A stretch of 64,000 nt of DNA from Ptychodera flava (GCF_041260155.1 NW_027248277.1:6507910-6571909), one strand, 5' to 3'; counted from the first letter of the stretch, positions 22,906-36,559 are shown. Notes: a model not told the origin generated them from the sequence alone. A program made the numbers and translations.

Positions 22906-23454
22906 TGTTATGTAGGTCATTTCCCCCACACTCATCATGACCTGAGTTCAATTAGTCTAGAACATTCCCAAGGTCACTGCCCTTAATGACCTCACAACCT
23001 TGAATTCAATTAGTCATGTTTGGAATGTTCTGGAAAGTTGATTAGTTGTGTAAGGGAGATAATTTTAGAACAGTAATTAGCATGTCAATAAAAGTTCTAG
23101 ATTGTTCTTATATGCCTTTATAAAAGGGACGTGCTCAGCTTCCAGTCAGACTTTTGGGATCGTGTCTCTTGTGTGTTACTAAACTCCAGCAGTAGTCATT
23201 CTCAAGACTTTTCAAGACCTTCACTGCCAACGCTGGATTTATACTTCAAGCCTGCAAGGACTGTTCATTCATCCGACTGACTGTTACAACTCTGAGACTG
23301 GAGCTTTGCCGTCCCAGCTGAGATAAGTAGTCTGTACACTTTTAAAGCTTGTACTCTATCCCTGACTTAGCAATTAGTTTTATTTTCGTAATAAATTTTG
23401 TTTAAACGTTAACTGCTGAGTTCACCCTTTTGTTCGTTTTCTCTGCACGTAACA
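22906..23454 (+). repeat. 3' LTR
   Basis: 549 bp, nearly identical to the 5' LTR. It is followed by AACT, the same four bases that precede the 5' LTR. Confidence 0.95.
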
Positions 23455-23529
23455 AACTCTTTTGAGTGAATTTGTTCGCAGTAAAATCAGAAGTAAGCTA
23501 TCTTCGCATCTGAGCTTGCGGTGCACTTG

Positions 23530-24200
23530 CTAATGAATATCCGTTTCACTAGGGTTATTATTGCTCAGAATTAGGACTTTTGTCCCTGCCAATACTTGCA
23601 GAACCACACTGAGACTCTTAGCAACAATGTCTTCAATGTTAGTGTGACTGATATCAAAGGCTTCTAGGCAAAGACAAGGCATATTTTTATTACTGTACTG
23701 AGACCCTTTGCACATTCTTTGTCAAGTTCAATGTGATTGAGATTAAGATGTCTTAGCCAAAAAATTCTCAAAGTTACTTAGACCAGCAACTTCAATGTTA
23801 TTGTCACTGAGATCCAGATGTGTTTGCTCAGTCATAGCCCATTCCCTTCAATATATGTTCTGCACTACAATCACCAACATTGTCACTTTTCAGAGAAATA
23901 CTTCTAAGGCAGATAAGATTGTTAAGACCCTGACAAACGTTTTCAAATTCCTTCTTTTCTAGTTTTGCTTTTAACTTACAATATGTGTTACATTGCTCAA
24001 ATCGTTCACAAATTTCAACTTGTCTCGAGTGAGTTTACTAGCTTTAGGATCCAAATCCTGTGCGTGAATCCTTGCTATGAAATTGATACGAAGTAGACTG
24101 AATGAGGCACACTGATAAATTTGTGTAATTCTCCTGATGTATTTTCAAGCGAACTCGTGACATCATTGACACTAAGTTCAGTGTCAGGAAAATCGAATAT
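23530..24200 (-). pseudogene. leucine-rich-repeat relic, copy 1
   Basis: The minus strand encodes LRR pieces of ribonuclease-inhibitor/NLR type: LNNLICLRSISLKSDNVGD, HLDLSDNN, and CLCLEAFDISHTNIEDIVAK. They lie in different frames and no NACHT or other domain is present, so this is a decayed fragment. The same relic, better kept, is at 43160-43760. Confidence 0.6.
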
Positions 24201-24235
24201 CATACATATTTCTTATTATTTCTTATTTCTTATTT

Positions 24236-24408
24236 TTCAGTCCATCATCCAACGGGCGTTAGCCCAATTACAGGATGAGGTACACATAACCCACTAACCC
24301 CAAAGGGCACTGAGGAGTAAAGTGCCTTGCTCAAGGGCACAACACCGTGCTAGAGTCTCGAACTCACCGTCCTCCGACAGTGAGTCCGGGTTTCGAACTC
24401 ACCATGAA
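24236..24408 (+). repeat. SINE-like interspersed repeat, copy 1
   Basis: It contains AGTGCCTTGCTCAAGGGCAC and a B-box-like GGTTTCGAACTCACC, wording widespread in short interspersed repeats of marine animals. A second copy lies at 43807-43996 in the paralogous unit. It interrupts or borders the LRR relic. Confidence 0.5.
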
Positions 24409-24840
24409 TGATATTTTCATTACATGCATGCAGTTTACAACTTAATTGTCTTTTTAACGACAGAAAAAAAGAAATTGGATTTGAATCAAACTGAAGTGAA
24501 AAGTCGACAATGACATGATAAATTGGATTCCGTCGTGGTCATTTTGAGAGTTCATTGTGTACAAACTAAACCTGACAGGAAATATCCTACAAGAGGATTT
24601 TTTAGCCTTAGAATTGAACTTCCGATTGCTGTTAACAAAGTGACGATGGTCATTGTCTTTTAATAATGCAATTGGCAATCTACACATCCGATTATTTAAA
24701 TTATGATCATCGTAACTGCTTAAAAATAAAAAGTTCATTCACTTTTGAAGCCCAAACGCCGTTACGGACATACTTTCAGCAATTCCTAAACCCATACGAA
24801 AAGAAGGTGGTGCCTTCATAATATATTTCCTACCAGTTCC
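24409..24840. other. spacer before Penelope-like copy 2
   Basis: Matches 43997-44423 in the next unit. It may include the 5' end of the Penelope-like element, because an open stretch in the unit-3 match (44295-44537) runs toward the element's coding part, but the true start is not visible. Confidence 0.35.
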
Positions 24841-26320
24841 TTCATATCATGTTTCACTCACAACAATGCAACAGTGTTAGAAACACAGCTATATTCCAGA
24901 AACACACAAAGTAAGTCACCCGACGTGACGCTTTCAACCCCGACACCAACCACAGACAGTGAAAGCAGTGAAATTTTCATCAAACTAAAAAGAACAAGAA
25001 ACTCGTTACATCAGCTATACATCGACAGGAAAAAAAAAAACAATCGAGCACCAATTAGCATCTATTGGCAAAGGTGATAACACGAAGAACTAGTGCGCGA
25101 AGCCTACAGATCTACCTGCGAACACAACTACCTGGCTATAAACTCACCGAATCATTCACAATCAAGTGGCGAGAGCTTGAAAGGTACTCCGGTCTGCAAT
25201 TTTTTGAACTTATAAACAAACAACTACCTGCCATTACACCAAGAAGAGGACGGCAAGAGAATTGGAGGTACGTTCCAAGCGGTAGAAAAAAATGAGCCAC
25301 CATTCAATGGAAAGCCGACAACAAGATGAAATTCATAAAAACTCTATCGTCGCACAAACTAATAAACAACGAAAATAGCGATAGGCAGAGGCCTAAAATT
25401 TATTCCGACACCAACAAAAGCAAACAGAAAACTACTGCTTCATGATTTCAACAAATACAGTCGGAAAATGAGACAACACTACATTATGAGACAAACAATC
25501 GCAACAACACCCATTCAAACAAAAATCAAACTGGACTCCCCAGTCAACAGAAAACATAAAATCTCAAAGCAACGAAACTCACACTCTGAGAGATACCCTT
25601 TCATGAAAGGAAACAAAAGAAGTCGCGTACTACAACAAAAATCGGGATAAACAAACTCGCAAACAATAAACAAATTACAATAAAACACTTCGACAGGGGT
25701 CACATTGTCATTTTCAACACAAAAGATTACGTACTCGAACGCGAAAGACAATAAAGCAAAACTCAACATTATACAAAACTAAACAGCGACGACAAAGAAC
25801 AAACAGAAAAAAGACACAATAATGAGGAATCTATTCCAAGAATTACCAATCAAACGAAAATTTAAGAGACACATTGGTACAAATATTACAGAAGTAAAGC
25901 AAGAAAACAAACAAACCAGATCGCCAAACGATTTCACAAAGCCGTCCAAACATTGATATAATTGCTCCTCTGCTTGCAGTACAAGAATACTAAATACACT
26001 GAAAATAATTTCCACAAAACACAAACTGAGTGAAGAAACTACACTGCGACTGATGAGAAACCACACTCAGGTTTCGAAACGCAAGCGTCAAAGGGTCATT
26101 CTATCAACATTTGTAACACCATTGGTCCGGCTGCATCTCGCCATGAGCTTCCCCCCACCCACACACACAAAACGTTATCGTACATATTAATCCAAACTTC
26201 CCTACACTCCGAAACGAAACAATCACTAGTGTTACATAAATAACTGGATAGTAATCTAGGAATCCTATTTCACACACATTCGAAACGAATCGCAACACAA
26301 ACTTTTGGATAGTAAGGTGG
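24841..26320 (+). mobile_element. Penelope-like retroelement, internally shortened copy 2
   Basis: Co-linear with copy 1 and shortened in the same way, so both descend from one insertion that was duplicated with the unit. It keeps an open stretch ending SIYWQR, the QIYLRTQLPGYKL segment, the RGLKFIPTPTKANRKLL block and the hammerhead motif. Confidence 0.6.
26050..26089 (+). ncRNA. hammerhead ribozyme-like core, copy 2
   Basis: Same 40-base core as copy 1, with all catalytic-core bases kept (CTGATGAG, CGAAAC, GTC). Confidence 0.6.
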
Positions 26321-27236
26321 GTTGTCTCTTTGTAACTGATTGCCATATTTACATTATGCAAATAAGCCTATAAACAATCAAACAGTAAGGTATATTTTCT
26401 AAACTGTCTTCAGCAACATCTAAGCAAATACAAATTCAAATGTTGAGTATCAAAGCAAATGTTGAGTTATTATAAAGAAGGCTATTCAGCCGGCCACCAC
26501 CTTGAAATAATGCAAATTAGAAAGTCAAGTAAAGAGATTAACCACGCTCCAATAGCAACAACAACAACAAAAAACAAACAAATAATAAAGATCGACAAAG
26601 TTAATATCGGACATGTTCCAACGGCTTTGTTTTGCTCAGGGTAACTGTTTTATGTTGGAGTGTTTTGTGTACTTTCCTGCTTCATCTTCATCTGCGAAAC
26701 ACTTTATTCCAGGATCTATAAATGCAACACGAAGAACAAGACAGTGGCGTTGAGATGCTTGCCATGACAGCATGCACACAACAATGAAGTAAAGCATAGA
26801 CTATAGTCAAGTAATTATCAGAAAGTGAGGGAAATGTATCAAATGAAAATATAATGTTCATGTGAGCAATCTCCTAGATAAATAAGGAATTCATCAGCGT
26901 AAATTGATATTTTAAACAGCAGACTGAGAATGAAAACCAGTAAGCCGTCATGCTAAGCCTAGAATTTGAAATGCTAAAAAATGTAATTTAGTCAATATTT
27001 CCAGGCATTTCAAATTGAAATAAATGACCCTAGCTTTGACCTGTTAACTGTACAGAGAGATCGGGGACATTATTTATTTAAAGTTCAAAGAAAACAGACA
27101 CTAAAATGTCTTTTACATTAAAAGTTATCAAATGATTTTACAGAAGCAACAATTCAGAAAAAACGGTTATTCAAATTTGGGTGTGCCTCATTATACCTTG
27201 AAGCTTAAGAAAGCTAAGGAGTTAATGATGTTTGGT
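26321..27236. other. spacer downstream of gene 2
   Basis: Co-linear with 1496-2434. No gene seen. Confidence 0.5.
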
Positions 27237-28367
27237 GAATTCTCCTTGCCTAGACCCTACATGTAGCTTAGGCCTCCATGCCTCCGACCCCACTCCGTCT
27301 AGCCTCGCCGGTCCACTTTTAGTGTCGTAGCATAAAAAACAGCTCATTTGAAAGTGAATGGTCTCCAGGAGAGACGATGATGTCACTGGCGTCCCTTTGA
27401 AAGTAAATCAGCCCAAGTGTTCCTCACATGATTGGCCAATAATTATATGGATGTTGCTCATAAACTAGCTCATAAACTGAACGTTCTCTGGCTAGTTTAT
27501 GAGCAACACCCATTTAATCATTGGCCAATCATGTGAGGAACATTTTGGCTGATTCACTTTGAAAGGGACGCCAGTGACATCATCGTCTCTCCTGGAGACC
27601 ATTTACTTTCAAATGAGCTGTTTTTATGCTACGGCTCTAAAAGTGGACCTCGAGGCTAGACGGAGTGGGGTCGGAGGCAAGGAGGCCGTAAGTGACTTGT
27701 AGGGTCTAGGCAAGAATTCGCCTGATTATTTTAAATGACCAATTACTGTAATTTTCGGTGATTCTTTTCACCATTTTTAATTGTTGATGTTAACCGTAAT
27801 ATTTTTTCTATTTCCATGCGCACAACAATGAAGTAAAGCAGAGACAATAATGAAGCACTTATCAGAATAAAATTTATACGAGTACTTTTTTAGATAAAAT
27901 CGTTATTATCTTAGATTATTATCCTAAAGAGCAAACTGAGAAAAAAGTCAGTAAGCCATCATGCTAGGCTTAGAATGCAAATGCAAAAGTGCAAAGATAT
28001 ATGAGTTAGTCCAAATTTCCAGACAATTAAAGTCAAACAAATGTCCCGTAGCCATGATGTGTCAGGAACATTATTTAGTTTCAAGGTCACAGAAAAATGA
28101 CTGTAAAATGTAAATGAATCGAAAAAGTCCCAAAAAATTTAATAGTAGCAATGATTCAGAGGACTCAACAGTTATTCAAATAAGTGTGTGCGACATTATT
28201 ACCAAGCTTAAGAAAGCTGGCTGTATGCAGTGATATTGATAATGACTTAATGCTGGTTGGCGAATTCTTCTGATTATTTAAAGGACCAGTAGCTGTCACT
28301 TTTCGAATGCCTTTCACACTGTTTAATTTTTGATGTTAATCATCATATATTGTTCTATTCCGAAAAG
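26771..28367 (+). repeat. local direct duplication of about 555 bp (unit 2)
   Basis: Same arrangement as 1969-3563: the first copy carries the foldback element and the second (from about 27815) is empty. Confidence 0.7.
27246..27713. mobile_element. Mutator-type foldback MITE, copy in unit 2
   Basis: 468 bp with perfect outer ends TTGCCTAGACCCTACA and its complement, flanked by GAATTCTCC (27237-27245) and GAATTCGCC (27714-27722). It is the same insertion as at 2444. Confidence 0.75.
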
Positions 28368-28478
28368 CATGTTGACATACACAATTGTCGCTACGTTGGC
28401 AAGCTCAACAGGGAGAGTTTTCGCATGAATTGTCGTATCAAACAAAAAAGTAACAGCTACCATTGTTCGATTAAGTTA

Positions 28479-28673
28479 TTATTTACCAGTATTTTTCAAC
28501 AGGTTAGGAATGAAGTTGTTCCAGAAGGCACACTCTTTGGCTTTCAATGCTCGTTTGTTTGACATCGTCAGTGCAATTTCTTTGTATTCTAATCCGGGAA
28601 CTTTGAATAGCGGCCGATCATTTGTGCCTCTTCTTCAGAAAACGTTGCATCGTCTCTTGGAAGGTTTGGATTC
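28479..28673 (-). CDS. gene 2 exon 7, one base short
   Basis: NPNLPRDDATFSEEEAQ is followed by a one-base loss relative to genes 1, 3 and 4 that brings in an early stop, although the downstream KEIALTMSNKRA-type sequence is still recognisable in another frame. Confidence 0.8.
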
Positions 28674-30594
28674 CTGAAAATGTACAACGAGATATCTGCA
28701 TTATAAAACATTTTGAGTGAAGTAATTCTAATTTAATGATGTTTAAGCAAGCTGAGAACTCCTCTCATAATATGGATTAAATTCTTCCTACAAGTAGCGA
28801 AATAAATTATTTTAAAATTTACATATAGACGATTAAGATATTTAAAATTTATTGTGCAATATTTCCTGAGCATGTGTCGTGTTGGTGTCATAAAGGCCGC
28901 GTCAACAGACAAAAATGAATGTCTCACTTATCACCGTAAATTACACGAAAAATGGAACTGGCGATATATTGGCTTATGACTAAATTCTTTACCAATGCCA
29001 AAAACACTACAAATGGTGTTGAATCAATTAATCTCTACTTTATACCACAAATCGGCATCCTCGGCGTAAGGGTGCATGAGGGCGCAAGTTTAGAGTGTAC
29101 ACCGTCACTTTAACCTGGACATGTTACTTAAGTCAGTGATATCATAATTATCTAATAAAGATGACAAGTAATGGTACAACAAGTCGTATTACATGTGACG
29201 ATGTGGGTGCAAATCAGTGCATTGATATGAAAAGGAACGTCCGGGCAGTTGGCGGGCTGCGTGAGCGATGTACGGACGGTTTCCATAGTTACCCGGTCCA
29301 GTTAAGCCCGTCGACGTCAAGGACGACGTTTAACGCGATGTAAAATCCGCGCGCGCACTGCTATTTAAACTTTTGTTAAATTCTTTTTGGTGCTTTTCGA
29401 TTATCGTAAAACGAGAATGCCATGCATATAAATAAATGTCTCGCAAGGTGACACAATTGCTCTCCTGGTGGAAGGCAAATAGTTACCTGCTCTCGGGCAC
29501 ATCAACTCATTTATTCAACCCATTAGGGCAAATGGTAAGCTTGTGTAATTACATGTTGTATTTACTGGCCGAACCTTGAATTTCAAAACTAATTTTGTCA
29601 GCTTTGTAAATCCTAAGAGTTAATTTATTACCGTGTAAGCTATTATTATACACTCTAAACTCCATTCCATTTGACCATGAGGATGACAAGAGGGTCAACA
29701 TTTATTGCTATTGAGTTTGGATAGAGTCAGCCCCTAATTCGCATAAATTGGGATGTTCCTAGTAAGGGTACGTTGAGAATATTGCGCAACATTTTACAAA
29801 TTTCCACGAATTTGTGATAATCTTGGACCAGATGGACATTAAATATCATTCACTGCAATGTTTATCAAAATTTTGGCCAAAATGTGACTAAAATATTACT
29901 TGATTATATTTTTGAAAGACAATAAAAATGACTTTAGCTCTCAAAGGGCTTTAACGTACATGTATTGCACTGATTCGGTTTACGACGTTCACACAACCGA
30001 CTCGAACACAACAGCATTTTGCTTTTACATTATGTTAACTGGCATACAGTTCTATGAACTTGAAATACTTAATTTTTTAATTTGCGTTTGAACAAAAGAA
30101 GAAATCAATGTTGTTGTCACGGTCTTAAAAGCAATCGAAAAGTTTATTTGAAAAGTCTGAATTTTATCAGCATAGTATGCTAGCAGTGCCTATGCGTATG
30201 TACTAACGTCTGCATTTGTCTGCAGGAGCCTTGTAAGTGTAACTCTGTATCCTATTTGTCAGTCAATATATCTCAAGATCAGACAGCAATAAAAATACAG
30301 GGAGAATACAAATTTTAACGAAGGGAATGCAATTATTGAAGCGTACGTAAAGATCGTCCTCGAAAGAGATTTAAATAATGAGTTGCCATTTCACTAAGAA
30401 AACGACAACCAAACGACATTGTCAGAACATGATATGAGCGCGCTTAACGCGATGACGTATCCGGTCACGTTCCGCTTACGTATGCAGTTTTACGCTCTAT
30501 ACTATGGTCTTTCATGCACGTAAATATACTCTACGTACATACATAAAACATTTACCCCAGTGTCCTAACAAAATATTGATTTACTCACACCTAC
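28674..30594 (-). other. gene 2 intron 6
   Basis: Co-linear with 3877-5801. No gene or RNA seen. Confidence 0.6.
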
Positions 30595-31235
30595 CCAGTT
30601 TTGGCAAAGTTAGTCCAATATTTCATCACCTTCAGTGTCATATCAACCTCTTCTTTGGGTAGAGTCCAGTTCATCCCATCCACGAAATGCCAACCGAAAA
30701 CGAATGGTAAGTCCTCTTCGTGCGTAGCTTTCATCCACTTAATAGGCCGTAATGTCTTGCTTGGCACATGCGTAATGTGGTACTTGTACACATTGAAGCC
30801 GGCCTTGGCGTATGCGCGAGCAGACGCGTCTGCTGGGCATATGAAGTAGTCATCACCGACCTGTTGGCTGAGGGCGTCAACGTAGTCAAGGTCTTCAAGA
30901 TTGGCGTCATCCCAGTTGATGTACATGAGTTTGATTGCGTCCTTCACAGCCTGGTTGGTTTTCATTCGAGCATCGCCCAGGAGAATTTTCATCAAAGACT
31001 CATACACGGTTTTGTTCATTGTTAACTTAGGCTCGTTCCACATGTCAGGCGTTGCAAATGCAATGAAATACATCCCTTCGTCTGCCAAGTTACCCAACAT
31101 CAGATCTAAACCCGACTTAATGAAAGTCATCTTTTCAACAACACGCGATGGATTCTCAGTCAAAAAATAGCCATCAGCCACTGGAGGAAATGGAATATAA
31201 GGAAGTGCTTGACCAATTATCTTTTCAAGCGTTTC
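30595..31235 (-). CDS. gene 2 exon 6: catalytic Glu and His
   Basis: 641 bp, fully open, nearly identical to gene 1 exon 6 (NLADEGMYF, THEEDLPFVFGW, MKYWTNFAKTG). The strong match across the exon fits a recent duplication. Confidence 0.95.
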
Positions 31236-31474
31236 CTGTGAAGAGTAAAATTAATACCCATGACATTTTGGATAATACTTGCAGTGCTTAACAAATATGT
31301 ACTCGAATGTTGGTTCATTCCAATAACAGGAAGGTGAAGAGATTCAATAAGAAGTATGGCGATGAAGGAGTGGATAAATTTATTGATGGAAGAAAGGATG
31401 GCCGGGTTGACGTAAGGGCTGACGGACAGATATAGAGACACAGACATTCATAACTGCAGCGACAGATAGATATG

Positions 31475-31494
31475 CGGATATATATATGGACATA

Positions 31495-31571
<77 letters not shown>

Positions 31572-31590
31572 TAGATAGATAGATAGATAT

Positions 31591-31664
<74 letters not shown>

Positions 31665-31750
31665 GATGGGTAGATAGATAGATAGAGAGATAGATAGAGG
31701 GTAGATAGGTAGGTAGATAGGTAGGTAGAGATAGACAGGCAGGGTTGCCT

Positions 31751-31833
<83 letters not shown>
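31475..31833 (+). repeat. (TA)n-(GA)n-(GATA)n-(GA)n microsatellite block, gene 2 intron 5
   Basis: TA (about 31496-31518), GA (31519-31566), GATA with GGTA variants (31567-31730) and GA (31751-31832), the same order as in gene 1. Confidence 0.95.
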
Positions 31834-31836
<3 letters not shown>

Positions 31837-31904
31837 AATTCGTGGTTCATTCACATATTGAAAATCAATGTTGATTGAGCACAGGCATTCGGTTAGATTC
31901 TCAC

Positions 31905-32080
31905 CTTTGTTTCGATACCCGACAAATCTTTAAAATCCTGAGCGGGCAGCGCACGGAGACACTGAATCAACTGTTCGTTTGTTTCTCGCTCACACCTTAT
32001 CAATTTACCAAGTGCATGAGCCGTTTTCCTTTGCATACGGGAATCTGTACTGAAATACCCCTTGAAAACACATTTGCACT
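31905..32080 (-). CDS. gene 2 exon 5, one base short
   Basis: Same borders as gene 1 exon 5, but 176 bp. The missing base lies just after SANVF, so KGYFSTDSRMQRKTAHALGK and the rest are in another frame. Confidence 0.8.
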
Positions 32081-32279
32081 CTAATTTTGAATAAGAAACA
32101 AAATAGACCAAAAAATAAATATTCTGGTTGATATGAGATACCTATGAATCAATGAAAATTGAAAACTACGGTAATGAACGGCAGCAGTTATTTCCTACTA
32201 TATACTCGTTTCACCGGAATCATAGTCAATAAATTCAAACGAGCTCGCAGTAGGACAATTAAATTACAGTTAGCACATC

Positions 32280-33360
32280 ATAATGCATGTGGTTGGATTG
32301 ATACTGCTACTGTTAAAATTTTAAAATGCCGCTATTCAAAAGGGGAAAATAATTTTTTTTCACCACAAATATGAAAATGTTTCAGTAAAACCACTTTCTC
32401 TTTCGATGTAAATTTTGTTTTTTTTACATGCAAATACTTTTCATTGCATGTATCACTCGATAATTTGGAAGTATGTTTAGAATAGTTAATGAATTTTCTA
32501 ATTTTATATTGCATTTATGCAAATTACTTACATGTGTAAATTATGCAATGTAGGGATACGACCTTACTTGATACTTCAACTTTGACAATTTTCTTGAATT
32601 AGTGATAATTACGTTTAAAATGACGTATGCTGTGGCTGTATGATGTGGCTATATGTGATGAAATATTTATGATATTGTTATTCAACAGGGGAAAATATTT
32701 TTTCAATATAAATATGAAACCATTTCAGTGAAACAAAATTACATATCTCGTTCTATATTGTATATCCGTTTCGTATTCTACATGCAAATACCTTTCATTT
32801 GATATATCACTCGATATTTTAAAAGTATGTTTAGAGTAGTGAACAATGAATTTGTAATTTTATATTGCATTTATGCAAATTGGTTACCCTTGTACATTAT
32901 GCAAATTAGGGGCTATGGCCCTGCTTGACAGCTCAAAATTGTCAATTTTCTTGTAGTAGAAATAATAAGCTTTCAAATGATGAATGATGTAGCTGTATGA
33001 TGTAGCTGTATGTGTTGAAATTTTTAAAATATTGTTATTCAAGAGAGGAAAACATTATTTTCAATATAGGCCTAAATATGAAAATATTTCAGTGACATCA
33101 ATTTAAAAATGTCTTTGGATATCAAGTTGTACTCTACATGCAAATACCTTTCATTTGATATATCACTTGATAGTTTAAAAGTATGTTTAAAGTAGTTAAC
33201 AGTGAATTTTATAATTTTATATCGCATTTATGCAAATTCGGTACCCGTGTGAATTATGAAAATTAGGGGGTATGGCCCAAATTGGCAGCTCCAGATCGTC
33301 AATATTCTTAAAGTAGAGATAATAAGCTTTTAAATGACGAATGATGTGGTAGTATGTAAG
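32280..33360 (+). repeat. three tandem ~355-bp octamer-bearing units, gene 2 intron 4
   Basis: Co-linear with 7480-8570, again with repeated CATGCAAATAC and TTATGCAAATTA blocks. The triplication therefore predates the split of units 1 and 2. Confidence 0.75.
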
Positions 33361-33509
33361 GTGGGTACATTAAACTCCGAAAATAAGGCCTTTTTGCGGA
33401 TTCACTGCTCACCTAAGTGACCCTGTAATGCATAGTCATCCTACTTATTATGCTTTAATTATTTTCAAAATGTACAATACTATTTCTGTGGGTCCACTGT
33501 TATTAAGGC

Positions 33510-33700
33510 TTGCCTTAGGAGCGATTTTGCAATTTTGAATTTTAAATATTGGTAAATATCAGGTAATTTGCTTCTCTACTACCAAACTTTGCATAGTGAT
33601 CCTACTTTTCATTCTTCATTTGATAAGAGGATTGGTAAAAATTTAATTGACGAAGTTTAAGGAATAGTTAAGGTCTTGACTTTCGAGGCGTACACTACGT
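33510..33700 (+). repeat. dispersed repeat (ACCAAACTTTGCATxGTGAC family)
   Basis: Paralogous position to the copy at 8690-8890. Confidence 0.55.
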
Positions 33701-33754
33701 TTAATTGATTATTTAACTTAACTGGACCTGTACCGTCTTATCTACATGTCATAC

Positions 33755-33873
33755 CTGCATTATAACCCTGTGAAAAAGTCCTTGCATCAAGGGAGACAGC
33801 AACATGTATTCACAACTCAATGACCCAGCACTGTTACCGAACAGGGTAACCATGTCTTTATCTCCGCCAAAAG
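33755..33873 (-). CDS. gene 2 exon 4: nucleophile exon (GNSAG)
   Basis: 119 bp, [20 protein letters not shown] ... [11 protein letters not shown], open and with consensus borders (TTACAG and GTATG). Confidence 0.9.
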
Positions 33874-34231
33874 CTGTAACAAAGAAACAAATGGGAGCTT
33901 ATAGGTACTACTTTACCCTTAGTATAACCACAAACTGATAACGGCAAAGATATATATACTTATTGAAAGGATGTAAAAGGTTATGTTCTAAAAGGGGCGA
34001 TTGATTTTGAGTGTAAAGTTAGGAATGGGGGCTTGGAAACTTACGGAGAGACAATTGAAAACAAGGTCCCAAGTTTTCACTATCTTCACAACACTCCCTC
34101 TTACTGTAATTGCCTAACTCTGTACATGTCTACTCCATGCTGATACCTATGTGGAAGTAGCGGTTGATTAATAAGAGAATGATAAAGTGCTATGTATTAT
34201 TTAGACTATTTTTATATAACAACACCGCTGC

Positions 34232-34300
34232 TGGGGCTCGAACCCCGCACCGTCAGCATGTGAATCACGATCTAAAATCTGTACTCCACGAGAACAAGTT
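34232..34300 (-). repeat. tRNA-derived SINE head (unit 2)
   Basis: Same B box GGTTCGAGCCC and T-arm hairpin as at 9405-9475; the A box is more diverged. Confidence 0.45.
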
Positions 34301-35016
34301 GCAAGAATCTTACATAAAGGTTAGGATAGTAATGCTTTGCAGGCACTAAATGCTTTATACTTTAAATTTGTATCGACTTAACATTTACGTATTTTGGTTC
34401 GTTTTTATTCAATTTTCGGCCTTGCGTTTATTTCCTTTTTTTATTTAATTTTTGTTCTTCTTTTTTTCATTTCTGTATTTGTTGTGCAGGTTTATTATTG
34501 GTTCAGTATACATTCATACCATGTGTCATATTTGCACAGTTATTCAAAAGTGTGGTTGTTGAGGATTTTATATATGATGTATAAATATCGTGTTTGAACT
34601 TTATTGTTTAATTTTGTCGTTTGCAACCTTTTTACAATACTAAAGTTATGTGTTTTGTCTTGACTGATAAGTAAACAGTGTGATTAGGTGTGATCTAAAT
34701 GTAACTTTTTAACAATTCAGCTGAGAGTCGTAGAGCTAAAAAGATTTTTTCAGCTAAAAATAAATGAAAAAACATATTTTCTTATATTAGCTTTCAAATT
34801 ATACAGTAAAACAGCTACATTGTAGATAAATAGCAACCATATGATCGACTATTAGTATAGACTGAGTTTCTCCATGCTGATGTACTGTTATTAAGTAGGG
34901 ATATATGAACTTATTGCTTATATCGCACAAGTACAATTAGTCCGTCTTACATACCGAGTTGTGGCATCTAATTGAAAGCCACTGAACTTCGGTCAGGAAA
35001 AGCTTGAACAAAATCA

Positions 35017-35130
<114 letters not shown>

Positions 35131-35279
35131 TCATTATAATGAATGTAAATACTGTCTACAGTAACCATGAAATTGGTAAACGGTGAAAGCAATAAGTGCA
35201 CATTCAAGAAAACAATTAATGGACACGTTGATTAACAAACAGACATATAGATAAATAAATGAATGAATAAATAAATAAG

Positions 35280-35280
<1 letters not shown>

Positions 35281-35350
<70 letters not shown>
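35281..35350 (+). repeat. (TA)n microsatellite, gene 2 intron 2
   Basis: About 32 uninterrupted TA units, without the CA run found at this place in gene 1. Confidence 0.95.
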
Positions 35351-35352
<2 letters not shown>

Positions 35353-35544
35353 ATATATATATTACAATTGCACTAAAACGTACATCTTTGATTGCTATCA
35401 TTGCCAGCTACAATAGCGATGCAAGATTTTCTGATCGCCAGCATGTCTAGATACTATTGTTTACTGCTCTCATAGACTGTGATAATGATAAATCATATGA
35501 ATAATTAGGTCAGTCACAGATAATTGGCCGGAATATAGCCCCTA

Positions 35545-35775
<231 letters not shown>

Positions 35776-36559
35776 TCAGTTTGAAGTGCCGTCCAGACGA
35801 GCCATAGGGAGAGAGTGTTAATGACATTTTACTCAAATTTCTGTACATGTGGCATTGGGAATGAGTGTGCTACGATATTTAGTAGCTTCTTTGGGCTTTA
35901 GCTTGTGATATTTATTATGGTAAGTGGATTTGAACATATAAAACATATACAAAACACATTTACAACACCATACAACCTTGCACATCAAAAAAAGTCATAC
36001 AATCTACCATACGAAAGGAAAAGGTACCCAGTTGTAATATCTTATTGAATCATAGGGGAAAGAAATCAGTCCCATGGGGTGGGGAGAGAGTTTTTTTTTG
36101 TGCAACGGTTTACCTTATTTGATTATATTAATTTTGACTGTGATATTTCAAATAAAGAGTTCAACTCCAAACCGTCTGACTGTTTCCTTTATTGCTATAC
36201 AAGTAATTTATTAATTGTGACTGTGATATTTCAAATAAAGAGTTCAACTCCACACCGTCTGACAGCTTTATATATTACCGACAAGTCCTTATCTCCTCTC
36301 CAACTTGTGTATACACCACTGTAATTGCTCCGAAAACATTGCCAACTTGCTAATCCGCTGTCCGTATCAGCGGATTAAGTGATTGAGTCAACACCAAAGC
36401 CGTCCCACACGCATTAAAATAAGGAAAGGGTTGAAGATCTCAGACACAGTGTCACGATGTCGTCCGTAAAACTAGTGGACGCTTAAAATATTCATGAATT
36501 CGTAAATAAATAGGAAGGTACACAACTTATTATTCATAAATAAACGGTAAAGGAGCTCC

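Larger units (their letters stand above)
17291..23454 (+). mobile_element. Gmr1-like Ty3/gypsy LTR element, full length, broken
   Basis: A 6.16-kb element with two LTRs, a primer-binding site, gag and pol regions and a purine tract before the 3' LTR. Its pol order is integrase, then reverse transcriptase, then RNase H: the arrangement of Ty1/copia in an element whose proteins are Ty3/gypsy in type, as in the Gmr1 group of deuterostomes. It is flanked by AACT on both sides, and the empty site is preserved near 43117 in unit 2. The two LTRs differ by one base and one 3-bp length difference, so the insertion is very recent. The coding part nevertheless has roughly six to ten breaks, so it is not autonomous as sequenced. 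Confidence 0.9.
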
